This document shows, piece by piece, positions 17,152 to 24,781 of a stretch of DNA of 64,000 bases. The first letter of the stretch is position 1, and the number at the start of each line of letters is the position of its first letter. The position numbers and the translations under genes were made by a program. The stretch is from Dyella acidiphila (GTDB taxonomy: Bacteria; Pseudomonadota; Gammaproteobacteria; Xanthomonadales; Rhodanobacteraceae): positions 1-64,000 of the forward strand of contig NZ_JACZZA010000006.1 in assembly GCF_014863405.1 (NCBI RefSeq). Direction: 5' to 3'. A model generated the notes under the pieces. That model worked only from the letters and a program-made list of their open reading frames with translations. It ran no database searches and was not told the origin of the DNA.

Positions 17152-17364
17152 TGGGATCCCCGCTGAGGGTCAACCACGGCCCGGGCGGTATCGAGGAGCC
17201 GCTCGGATTCAACGCATGCTTGCGGGCTGGTTGGGCGGGCACGAATGCGTGCCTGGCGAGAATAGCGTATTCCCGCCCGCGGATCAGGTGCTTGTCTGCT
17301 TGCGGCCACAATGCGCTGCGCAAGATCGGCTACATTGCGGGGGCTTCAATGAGCGGGGGGGGGT

Positions 17365-17892
17365 ATGCAGTTGTCTGAGCTTGGTGAACGCGTGTGCATC
17401 CTGGGCCCCTCCAATAGCGGCAAGTCGACGCTGGCGGCGGCGCTGGGGCGAAAACTCGGTGCACCGGTGGTTCACCTCGATCAACTGCACCATCTGCCGA
17501 ACTCGGATTGGCTGCCGCGCCCGGCGCCGGAATTTCTGGCGCTGCATGACGAGGCCATTGGCGCCGAGCGCTGGGTGATCGACGGCAATTATTCTTCGTG
17601 CATGCCGCAGCGCCTGCAGCGTGCAACGGGGGTGATTCTGCTGGATGTTTCCACCGCCACCAGCTTGTTCCGCTATTTGCGACGCACGCTGCTGGAGAGC
17701 GGCCGGGTCGGTGCATTGGAAGGCGCGGGCGAGCGCGTCAAATGGAGCATGCTGCACTACATAAGCGTGACCACGCCGCTCAATCGCAGGCGCTACCGGG
17801 AGATCTATCGTCAAGTCAGCCTGGCAAAGGTCTATCTGCCTTCGCGGCGTGCGGTACGGGCTTGTTACGAAGCATGGGGTTTGCAGCGGTGA
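17365..17892 (+). CDS. P-loop AAA protein, FlaR-like adenylate kinase fold
   Basis: 175 aa, cytosolic. Walker A at GPSNSGKST (14-22), a HLDQLHHLPNSDW segment corresponding to the family's H/D-x-D block, and DGNYSS (about 73-78). The ending with basic RRRYREIYRQV is typical. These motifs match proteins annotated as topology modulation protein FlaR or adenylate-kinase-like ATPase; the true substrate is unknown and the topology role is historic. The start follows a run of G (GGGGGGGGGT) that can act as ribosome site. No operon partner; the RidA gene lies 118 bp downstream with its own site. Confidence 0.85.
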   Translation: MQLSELGERVCILGPSNSGKSTLAAALGRKLGAPVVHLDQLHHLPNSDWLPRPAPEFLALHDEAIGAERWVIDGNYSSCMPQRLQRATGVILLDVSTATSLFRYLRRTLLESGRVGALEGAGERVKWSMLHYISVTTPLNRRRYREIYRQVSLAKVYLPSRRAVRACYEAWGLQR

Positions 17893-18010
17893 TCCGTATG
17901 TACGGCTAGCTGCTGCGTTCTTTATTTTGCACGGCCTGTTCAATGCTGCGTGCATTGTTCGGTTGCGATCGGCGCTGCAAGATGCCTGGACCTTACACGG
18001 AGCAAGCATC

Positions 18011-18412
18011 ATGTCCGCACCTGTATTCAGCAACCCCGATACGCTCGTTTCGCCACCCGGCTACACCCAGCTGGTTGAAGTGAGCGGAGGAAAGATGGTG
18101 TTTATCGCCGGCCAGGTGGCATTGGACGCGGCCGGTGTCTTGGTCGGGCCCGGTAATTTTGCGCTGCAGGCCGACCAGGTGTTTCGCAATCTGCGCCTGG
18201 CGATGGAATCCCGCGGCGGGTCGTTCAAGGACATTATAAAAATCTCGGTATTCATCACGGATATGGCGTATTTGCCGGCATTCCGCGAAGCACGCGACCG
18301 GCATCTTGCCGATATCAAAACGCCTCCGGCGAGCACGCTGGTGCAGGTTGCAGGGTTGTTCCGGTCGGATTCTATGCTCGAGATCGAGGCGGTGGCATGG
18401 ATGGCTTCATGA
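18011..18412 (+). CDS. RidA/YjgF/UK114 family protein
   Basis: 133 aa, start at 18011 with CGGAG upstream. RidA-fold trimer that in the best-known members hydrolyses reactive enamine/imine intermediates. Family blocks: VFIAGQVALDAAG, ADQVFRNLRLAMESRGGSF, IKISVFITDM and PASTLVQVAGLF. In the archetype an Arg in the block before the last strand (R105) contacts the substrate carboxylate; here that segment reads PASTLVQV with no Arg, placing the protein in a divergent subgroup whose deaminase activity is doubtful. Cytosolic, no clear partner. Confidence 0.9.
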   Translation: MSAPVFSNPDTLVSPPGYTQLVEVSGGKMVFIAGQVALDAAGVLVGPGNFALQADQVFRNLRLAMESRGGSFKDIIKISVFITDMAYLPAFREARDRHLADIKTPPASTLVQVAGLFRSDSMLEIEAVAWMAS

Positions 18413-18434
18413 TTTTTGTGATCCAGACGGTTTG

Positions 18435-18448
18435 TTTAGACGTCTAAA
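18435..18448. promoter_or_regulatory. 14-bp perfect palindrome
   Basis: TTTAGACGTCTAAA lies 20 bp after the RidA stop and about 300 bp before the GH18-like gene. It may be an operator or a terminator-like stem followed by AA; neither can be decided. Confidence 0.35.
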
Positions 18449-18744
18449 AAGAGATCCCGTATGAGATTTGATGCTGCGCATTTTGCGTCGCAGCGTGCGC
18501 AATAGAACGCGTTGCAATACTGTCCCTGTCAGTTGCGCTTAGATCGATCTAATCCCGTGAAATTCGCGTGTATGTGATTTTTTTGTCGATCTGATCAGCA
18601 ACCGGTACGGCGATCCCACTACATCGATGGAAGTGCATCTGGCAGGCGAGGGGAGCCGTGCCACGGGCCTTTGTGTCTTCAATTCGGAACGCTCTGGGCA
18701 TCGTCGTTGGCATCTACGACTCAGCATTCACCGGAGTAAGACTT

Positions 18745-19698
18745 ATGGACCAAGTAACTTCGCGTCACTGCAACCGGAACCGTTCCCGCCTGGCCGCAGC
18801 ATTGCTCGTTTCGTTTTTAGGCCTGGGCACATCGGCCGCCTTTGCCCAGTCGACCGGTTATACCGGCATTTTCGGCGGCGGCCCCATTTACAAGAACCTC
18901 AACAACAATATCGCCGAGTTGAGCAGTTCCGGGTTTACCGAAGTGATTGTGTGGAGCGTCGAAGTAAGTGCGTCTGGCGATCTGAACTTCAACGGCGAGT
19001 TTCCGCTGGTGACCAACGGGGCCTATGTGGGCAACCAGACCTATCCGAACTTCGCTTCCAATCTGGCGGCGCTGAAAAATGCCGGGGTGAAGCGCATTAC
19101 CTTCAGTATCGGCTCGTCCAATTACGGCGATTTCGAGGATATCGAGGCGCTGGTCAACAGCACGGGTGCCGGTGGCGGCACTGGCACGGACAGCATCCTG
19201 TACAAGGATTTCCAGGCCTTGAAGCAGGCCATCCCCTCCATCGATGCGATCGACCTGGACGATGAAAACGGCTACGACGCGTCGTCCACGGAGAAGTTTG
19301 CCGTGATGCTCGGCAATCTCGGCTATCACGTGATGCCGGATGCGTATACCAATGCCAGCTACTGGACTTCGCTGGTGGCCAGTATCAACAGTGCATTGCC
19401 GGGTACGGTGGATGGCGTGCATCTGCAGGCTTATTCCGGCGGTGCCGGCAACAGCCCGTGTTCGGGCTGGGATTTCGGCGGGGTTCCGGTTTATCCCGGT
19501 GTCGCCGACAGCAGTGTCGGCGGTGGCGTGTCAGTCAGCGGGGCGCAATCCACGGTCGCCGGCTGGCAGCAGCAATGCGGTATTACCGGCGCGTTCCTGT
19601 GGCTTTATGACGATGTCGCCGGCAAGACCTATACCAGCGGCGGTACTACCACCTCGTTGACCGCCGCTTACGCGAACGCCATCAATACGGGTCTGTGA
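18745..19698 (+). CDS. secreted GH18-like glycosidase
   Basis: 317 aa from the ATG at 18745 with CGGAG upstream; signal peptide about 1-35 ending TSAAFAQ. The mature protein reads as one TIM barrel: beta-strand 1 TGYTGIFGGGP, strand VIVWSVEVS, KRITFSIGSSNYGDF, then the GH18 catalytic signature DxxDxDxE as Asp167, Asp170, Asp172 and Glu174 (IDAIDLDDE), and late strands VDGVHLQAYSGG and GAFLWLYDD. GH18 enzymes cleave chitin or N-glycan GlcNAc linkages with substrate-assisted catalysis, Glu174 being the acid. The overall sequence is far from classic chitinases and lacks a chitin-binding domain, so the substrate is open. Confidence 0.75.
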   Translation: MDQVTSRHCNRNRSRLAAALLVSFLGLGTSAAFAQSTGYTGIFGGGPIYKNLNNNIAELSSSGFTEVIVWSVEVSASGDLNFNGEFPLVTNGAYVGNQTYPNFASNLAALKNAGVKRITFSIGSSNYGDFEDIEALVNSTGAGGGTGTDSILYKDFQALKQAIPSIDAIDLDDENGYDASSTEKFAVMLGNLGYHVMPDAYTNASYWTSLVASINSALPGTVDGVHLQAYSGGAGNSPCSGWDFGGVPVYPGVADSSVGGGVSVSGAQSTVAGWQQQCGITGAFLWLYDDVAGKTYTSGGTTTSLTAAYANAINTGL

Positions 19699-19746
19699 TA
19701 TGAGGGTGCACGCGGCGCGATAGTTTGCCGTGCTGTTGCAAATCAG

Positions 19747-19775
19747 GCCGCTCGGTGGCGTTTTCGCCGGGCGGC
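19747..19775 (+). terminator. stem-loop after the GH18-like gene
   Basis: GCCGCTCGG (19747-19755) pairs with CCGGGCGGC (19767-19775) with one G-T wobble, 48 bp after the stop. No U-tract follows, so its terminator activity is uncertain. Confidence 0.4.
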
Positions 19776-19803
19776 TTGCGTACCTGTCGCCTTACGCCGC
19801 GGA

Positions 19804-21148
19804 CTATTTTTTCGCAGAGCTTTGGCTTTGCAGCTCCTTCAGATCCTGGATGGCATCGCTGTCGTGCGGGTTCTTTTCCAGTGCGTGCTGATAGCTGGCG
19901 CGTGCCAGGGACTGATTGCCTTGCCGTGCGTAAGCTTCGCCCAGGCTGCGATAAGCGCTATCCGAATCGGGATGGTTGTGCACGTTGAGCTTTAACAGGG
20001 CAACGGCTTCGGGCACGTGGTCTTCGGCGATCAGCCGCTGTGCCCAATCGTCGATGGCGGTTTCGTCCAGCTTGAAATCCGGGTTTTCTTTCTGCATCGA
20101 CGCATAGACCTCCACCGCATGCGCAAAGCCCTGGCGGCCGAGGGCGTCGCGGTAGGTATCGATCGATGCCGGCGCACCCTCGGCGGGGCGAAAATTCACG
20201 GTAATAGTGTGGGCGGGTATGCCGTGCTGGGCCGGTGTCTGCTGCAGATAGGCCAGGGCACTGGCATCGTGCTTGAGGTAGGCATCGAGGAATTGCAGGG
20301 TGTAGCGCGCCATCAAGGCGTAGCCGGTGATGCCGTCTTCGCGCTGGTAGTCGTTTTTCAGGCTTACCAGTTTCCACATGGATTCGTTGCGTTGATTGGT
20401 CGAGCTGAATTCCACATGGGCCAGTCCCAGCATATGCACGGTTATCAGATCGCCATGCGTCCATGCATTGAGCACATCCGGGCCCTGGCTGGCGTCCTTG
20501 AAATAGCGCTGCTCGTCTTCCAGGCTGATTTCTCCCTGGGTAAACGCCAGCAAGGGCAGCGCCATATGTTCCGGCTGCACATCGCCCGATTGTTTTACCA
20601 GGGCAGGGAAGTAACGCAGGCTGCCGTCGAGCGATACCAGCGCGTCGATCCGATTATCGCGTGCGGCAGCGAACAGGGCGGCGAGGCCGCCCCAGCTATA
20701 GCCGGCCACGGCGATTTTTGACATATCCGTATCCGGCAGGCTTTGCGCGTAGCCGATCAGATAGGAGATATCGCCGGCCTGCGTATTCGCCCCGGCCAAG
20801 TCGATGGTCATAGTGCGCGTGGTGGTGCCCCGGTGTGCCGAAACTGGTCTCGGTTGCCGTCAGCTCGATGTAGTCGCGCACGGTCATCGGCTTGCCGTCG
20901 CCTTTTTGCGCCGGATACCAGATCAAGGTTTGCAGCGGACGGGCACGCTCGCCGTGCTGCGGCTTGCTGAGATCGTCGGTGAGATTGCGAAAGATGCGGG
21001 CGCGGTCGTATTGCTCGACCTGCCTGAGACCCACTGCATAAGGGCCAGCTTGCTCGGTGAACCGGAACGTCGGCGCGGTTTGCGCGGATGCATGCGAAGC
21101 GGCCAGGCCAAACGCGAGCAACACAGCTGGGAGCGTGATCAGGCGCAT
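19804..21148 (-). pseudogene. alpha/beta hydrolase with TPR tail, deleted and frameshifted
   Basis: Two overlapping reading pieces on the minus strand belong together. The first (from ATG 21148, AAGGAG upstream) has a signal peptide and a domain start typical of dienelactone-hydrolase-like esterases, running to TATETSFGTPG at about 20825. The second, in another frame from about 20811, resumes with MTIDLAGANTQAGDISYLIG, carries the nucleophile elbow AGYSWGG (G-x-S-x-G) and continues through a TPR tail (SDSAYRSLGEAYARQGNQSL). Family members have about 50-60 residues between these points (the strand and oxyanion region), which are missing. So a deletion plus frame change lies near 20811-20830. 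The second part alone lacks signal peptide and oxyanion strand. Confidence 0.75.
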
Positions 21149-21239
21149 GCGGGTTCTCCTTGAAGCCGCGGATGGTTGCATAAATCACCCGCCCGCCACA
21201 GGCCCGCAGGCGCCATGGCGTCGTTGAGCGCGTGTTTTT

Positions 21240-21283
21240 TGTCCGGATACTGTCCGGACGCAGCGGACAGCTGTCCGCGGACA
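21240..21283. promoter_or_regulatory. cluster of TGTCCG/CGGACA sites, probable UAS
   Basis: Five hexamers in 44 bp: TGTCCG at 21240-21245, 21251-21256 and 21272-21277, CGGACA at 21264-21269 and 21278-21283. They make a perfect palindrome TGTCCGCGGACA (21272-21283), a second pair with 7-bp spacing (21251-21269), and a direct repeat exactly 11 bp apart. Located 70-110 bp before the sigma-54 promoter, the usual place for an enhancer-binding protein. Confidence 0.7.
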
Positions 21284-21304
21284 ACAGGGCGGTATTTCGC
21301 CATG

Positions 21305-21338
21305 GCTCGAAAATGGCGCTGCCATGCGGTTTTCGAGC
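21305..21338. promoter_or_regulatory. inverted repeat between UAS and promoter
   Basis: GCTCGAAAA (21305-21313) and TTTTCGAGC (21330-21338) are perfect 9-bp arms around a 16-bp centre that itself contains TGGC...GCCA. It lies between the enhancer-like cluster and the -24 element, where a DNA-bending or co-regulator site would be expected. Confidence 0.5.
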
Positions 21339-21350
21339 TATCCGCGCGGT

Positions 21351-21366
21351 TGGCATCAGGTTTGCA
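21351..21366 (+). promoter_or_regulatory. sigma-54 (RpoN) promoter
   Basis: TGGCATCAGGTTTGCA matches the sigma-54 consensus TGGCAC-N5-TTGCA with one mismatch in the -24 box and correct spacing between the invariant GG and GC (12 bp from GG to GC). Transcription would start near 21377, 36 nt before the ATG of the 28-aa peptide. Confidence 0.72.
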
Positions 21367-21412
21367 ATACCTCTCTCGAAAGCCTCACTCATCAACCCAA
21401 CGGAGAGCCGCC

Positions 21413-21499
21413 ATGAAATTCGAAACCCTGATGCTCAACAGCCTGTTCGCCGCCTGTGTACTGATCTGTGCATCGACCCTGGCCGCAATGCTGGCCTAA
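21413..21499 (+). CDS. 28-aa single-span membrane peptide
   Basis: Too short for routine gene finding, but supported by context: ATG at 21413 with CGGAGAG 8 bases upstream, a sigma-54 promoter and a clustered upstream activator region. The peptide starts MKFETLMLNSLF and is then almost wholly hydrophobic and small-residue rich (AACVLICASTLAAMLA), so it should span the inner membrane once, or act as an exported leader-like peptide; it has one acidic and one basic residue near the N-terminus. I do not recognise it. The serine hydrolase gene starts 69 bp after its stop and may share the transcript. Confidence 0.6.
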   Translation: MKFETLMLNSLFAACVLICASTLAAMLA

Positions 21500-21530
21500 G
21501 CCACCGCCTGGACCGTTACTTGTTGCATAC

Positions 21531-21547
21531 GCTGCCTTACCGGCAGC
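21531..21547 (+). other. hairpin between peptide and hydrolase genes
   Basis: GCTGCC (21531-21536) pairs with GGCAGC (21542-21547) across TTACC. It lacks a U-tract, so it looks more like an RNA-processing or stability hairpin than a terminator within a possible peptide-hydrolase transcript. Confidence 0.35.
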
Positions 21548-21568
21548 CACGCTTGGAAGGAACAACTT

Positions 21569-22726
21569 ATGTCCCGGCAGATGGTGCGGAACATGCGGTG
21601 GTTGGGTTGCGTACTGACGCTATGCTCAACCACCGCTGTGACGGCCTACGCCGGAACTACTGCCACACCAAGCGACAATCCGCGGCATTCGGCATTGGAT
21701 ATCGCAGTCGACCAGGCCGCCGGCGAGTTCTTTCGTAATCGCTGCCATGTCGGTGTGTCGATTGCGGTGGTCGACCACGGACAAACCCATTTCTACGACT
21801 ACGGCAGCACTTCGCGCAGCAAGGCCGAGCTGCCCGATCCGCAAAGCATTTACGAGCTTGCTTCCGTCACCAAGACCTTTACCGCAGCCCTCGCGGCGCG
21901 GGCAGTGCTGGATGGACGCATGCATCTGGATGGCGATTTTCGCCAATCTTTGCCAGGCGATTACCGCAATCTCGCCTGGAACGGCCAGCCGATTACCTTG
22001 CGCACGCTGCTGACCCACCATGCCGGCATGCCGCGCGACATTCCCGATACGGATGCCCTTTTTGCGGACAAGAAGTCGCCCGATTTCAATGCGCGCATGA
22101 TCGCGCTCAATCAAGGCTTCGGCCGCGAACAGCTGCTGGCGGCCTTGCACGATACCCGGCCGCGCAGTGCTCCCGGCCAGACCGAGGCCTATTCCAACGC
22201 CGGTTTTCTGGTTATCGGGCTGGGGCTGGAGAAGGTCGATGGCCAGTCGTTCGACCGGCTGCTGAGCCAGACCATTACGCGGCCGCTGGGTATGACATCC
22301 ACCGCACTGACGCTCGATGCCAGTGCGCGCTCGCGCCTGGTGAACGCTTACGATCGTTACGATCGCCCTGCGCCCTATCACCAGCAGAATGCAGGTCCGG
22401 CGTGGGGCTTGTATGGCTCCGCGCAGGACATGGCGAAATACGTCCAATGGCAACTGGATGAGCGCGATCCGGTGGTGCGCCTGACGCATCAGGTTCTGCA
22501 GGGCGATGCGAGTGATGGCGAGGCCATGGCCTGGAATCTTGGCCGCGACCAGGGCCAGCCGATGATCTGGCATGGCGGCGGCAGCTATGGCATGTCCAGC
22601 CAGGTCGTGCTTTATCCCGGCCAGCATGAGGGCGTGGTGCTGCTGGCCAATGACGCCTGCGACGGCACCGAGGGTGCGCTGAAAGCCATCGCCCAGGCGG
22701 TGCACGCGCATGCGCCGGGAAGGTGA
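21569..22726 (+). CDS. secreted class C beta-lactamase-fold serine hydrolase
   Basis: 385 aa; ATG at 21569 with GGAAGGA upstream; signal peptide of about 28 residues ending TAYAG. Catalytic motifs are complete: SVTK at 99-102 (Ser nucleophile and Lys), YSN at 208-210, and HGGG near residue 345 for the KTG position. The His-Gly-Gly variant favours esterase/DD-peptidase-like or D-amino-acid-related activity over classical AmpC. Periplasmic. It follows the 28-aa peptide and could be sigma-54 dependent through read-through, in which case it would be an induced envelope enzyme. Confidence 0.88.
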   Translation: MSRQMVRNMRWLGCVLTLCSTTAVTAYAGTTATPSDNPRHSALDIAVDQAAGEFFRNRCHVGVSIAVVDHGQTHFYDYGSTSRSKAELPDPQSIYELASVTKTFTAALAARAVLDGRMHLDGDFRQSLPGDYRNLAWNGQPITLRTLLTHHAGMPRDIPDTDALFADKKSPDFNARMIALNQGFGREQLLAALHDTRPRSAPGQTEAYSNAGFLVIGLGLEKVDGQSFDRLLSQTITRPLGMTSTALTLDASARSRLVNAYDRYDRPAPYHQQNAGPAWGLYGSAQDMAKYVQWQLDERDPVVRLTHQVLQGDASDGEAMAWNLGRDQGQPMIWHGGGSYGMSSQVVLYPGQHEGVVLLANDACDGTEGALKAIAQAVHAHAPGR

Positions 22727-22783
22727 CAGCACGCGGCGGATCGATTTAACTAGCGCTTTGTTACGTGTCGGGATAGCAGAGCC

Positions 22784-23560
22784 ATGCTTGGTCTGATCGG
22801 AGTGGGCGCGATCGCCGCCGCCATTGTTTCCGGCTTGAGCGAAACGGCAGAGCCGCCGTCGATCGTGCTGTCGCCGCGCAATGCCGCGGTGGCAGCGAGG
22901 CTGGCCGGCGCCTATGCGAATGTACGCGTGGCCGCAAGCAATCAGGCGGTGGTTGAGCAGGCGGATGTGCTGCTGCTGTGCGTACGGCCGGCCGATGCGC
23001 AGCAGGTGATGTCGGCACTGCGATTTCGGGAGCAGCAAAGCCTGGTCAGTGTGATGGCCGGCATTCCGCTGGCCAGGTTGCGTGAACTGGCTACGCCGAT
23101 ACAGCAGATTGCGCGCGCCATTCCGTTGCCGTCGGTGGCGGCAGGGCGTGGCATTACGCCGTTGTATCCGGCCAATGCGCATGCACGCGATCTGTTTGAG
23201 CGCCTCGGCCATGTGATCGAAGTCGATAACGAAACCGCATTCGATCTTTTTTCGGCGGCCACGGCCACGATGGCGGCGCATTTTCTTTATCTGGATCGGA
23301 TCAGCACGTGGCTGGCCGCGCAGGGGATTGCACCAGGGGCGGCGTAGTCGTATGTGGCGGCGATGTTTGCCGAGGCGGCATCCACGCTGCATGGGCAAGA
23401 GCCTGATTTCAAGACCTTGGCGCGCGAGCACACCACGCCGGGCGGGATCAATGAGCTGTTCTGCACGGTGATGGGGGAAGAGCGCGTGTGGAATGCGGTC
23501 GACAACGGGTTGGAACGGGTGCGGCAGCGGCTGCTGGAGCGCGGAAAAAGCAGCGGCTGA
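22784..23560 (+). pseudogene. ProC-like pyrroline-5-carboxylate reductase, in-frame stop
   Basis: The frame from 22784 encodes an NADP-binding domain of the ProC/F420-oxidoreductase type (LGLIGVGAIAAAIVSGL, residues 2-18; LLLCVRPADAQQVM; RAIPLPSVAAGRGIT). It is stopped by TAG at 23345-23347, after which the same frame continues without further stop to 23560 with the dimerisation domain, including HTTPGGINELF, the counterpart of the family's TSPGGTT block. So a single nonsense codon cuts one gene into 187 and about 70 residues. A GTG at 23354 could restart translation. Either a true pseudogene or a sequence error; a second, functional proC is expected elsewhere. Confidence 0.75.
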
Positions 23561-23616
23561 TCAGGTCTTTCCCCGCTGGCATGGCCGCGGGGAATCCATC
23601 GATGGCATCCGGCAGG

Positions 23617-23640
23617 AGCAGGGCATGGCCCTGCTTTTTT
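23617..23640 (+). terminator. intrinsic terminator after ProC-like gene
   Basis: AGCAGGG (23617-23623) pairs with CCCTGCT (23629-23635), followed by a run of six T including the last stem base (23635-23640). A textbook rho-independent terminator, 57 bp after the reading frame ends. Confidence 0.8.
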
Positions 23641-23731
23641 GTGCCCGAAGCGCGGTGCTTGAAAGGAATGTGAAGTCGCTTTCACGCAGCGCTACGCAGG
23701 AATGCATGCCGCCGCGCGACCGGAGGTAGGG

Positions 23732-24030
23732 ATTGTTTTCGGCGCCACGTTGTTACTGGCGTGGGTAGGCCACGCCGCGCAATCGATGAACGACGTGGCA
23801 GGGGCTGGTTCAATAACTTCACTTACGGCAGTAGCTGCCGCACCCCCCGTGGCGGCGCGCCTTCGATTCAAATCACCGAATCATGAAGCGCGGGCAGCAT
23901 CTGCCATACCGAATGGACCGCCAACTTCCCCTGGGTTGGCTGGCGCAAGGATGCGCCACTTGTTTTGTCGCACTTGCCAAATAGCCACGCCGACCAGGCT
24001 GGCGCACGCCGGTGCGGGCCGGGGCGCTGA
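23732..24030 (+). pseudogene. possible decayed small secreted protein gene
   Basis: Tentative. After GGAGGTAGGG a frame begins at the non-standard codon ATT (23732) and encodes a signal-like sequence (IVFGATLLLAWVGHAAQS). Near 23800 the sense continues only after a frame change, as GWFNNFTYGSSCRTPRGGAP, is cut by TGA at 23884-23886 and continues in the same frame as SICHTEWTANFPWVGWRKDA to a stop at 24028-24030. The Trp/Cys-rich text looks like real secreted protein. Three lesions (start codon, frame, stop) would make it dead. The rest of the 23641-24058 gap holds nothing else I can support. Confidence 0.35.
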
Positions 24031-24058
24031 ATTACCCCGGCCCACTTTAAAAAGGCGA

Positions 24059-24463
24059 TCAGAACGAGATGGTGGGATCGACCCAGCCACTGGACCAGGT
24101 CAGTGGCGGGGAGTTCTCCGGCGAAGGCTGGATGGTGCCGCCAAGGCATTGCACGGACGGTGTAGTGCAGCCTTGCTGGATGGTTTCGCCACCCGGGAGA
24201 ACGTAATTGGCAACCCCGGTCCCTGGATAAAGGGTCGATTTATACGGCGAGATGCAGCCCGAATAGGCGTAGATGTAATACGAGAATTTCTGCGCGCCTT
24301 CGTGCCATCCGATATTTTGACAGTCCACTATCGTGGCGCCGATCAAGACCCCGGTGCTGTCGAAATACCATACTGCCGCCGCGTAGGGACGCAGGGCGAA
24401 AGCGGACTGGGCTACGCAGAAAATGCCTGCAGCGACGGCTAGCTTCAGAACAATCGACTTCAT
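24059..24463 (-). CDS. small secreted protein, DUF6289-like
   Basis: 134 aa with a strong AAGGAG ribosome site before ATG 24463 and a signal peptide (MKSIVLKLAVAAGIFCVAQS, cleavage near AFA). The mature part is rich in Tyr, Gly, Ser and Trp (AAVWYFDSTGVLIGATIVDC) with several Cys, probably disulfide-bonded. Length, signal and the YFDST...VG opening resemble DUF6289-type secreted proteins common in Lysobacterales; function unknown. The long opposite-strand frame over this gene is a shadow. Confidence 0.68.
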   Translation of the reverse strand: MKSIVLKLAVAAGIFCVAQSAFALRPYAAAVWYFDSTGVLIGATIVDCQNIGWHEGAQKFSYYIYAYSGCISPYKSTLYPGTGVANYVLPGGETIQQGCTTPSVQCLGGTIQPSPENSPPLTWSSGWVDPTISF

Positions 24464-24781
24464 GCTTATCTCCTTTTAAACAGATGTCCATGTATGCCGA
24501 TTTCCCTCCGGCTACGCATGCCGCAAGGTTGCAGGGAGAAAAACTATTCCCCCATCGGCTCGGCGAAGCTAGCACATGAAAAAATAAAAGGCGCACTCAT
24601 CGCAAAATAAAATAATTAATTTTATTTCACCGTTTTATGCCTATCTGATTTTCGCGATTTTTTGCGCTGATTTGGATTGGCGCGTATTTTTCCAATATAC
24701 GTCGCCATCACGATGTTCTTTTATTGCGCGACCGATCGCCTCTTCACAAAGCTTCGACTTTTCCGGTTATTTGCCGGCGGC
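24464..24781. other. AT-rich intergenic region
   Basis: No gene seen. The part 24580-24670 is conspicuously AT-rich (AAAATAAAATAATTAATTTT) compared with the GC-rich surroundings. It contains the promoter of the minus-strand secreted protein (start 24463) and the downstream end of the YkgJ gene. Confidence 0.5.

Noticed and set aside
23702-24442. 246-aa plus-strand frame
   Set aside because: It runs over the well-supported minus-strand secreted protein (24059-24463) and changes character near 23800; only a short decayed fragment was kept as a tentative pseudogene.
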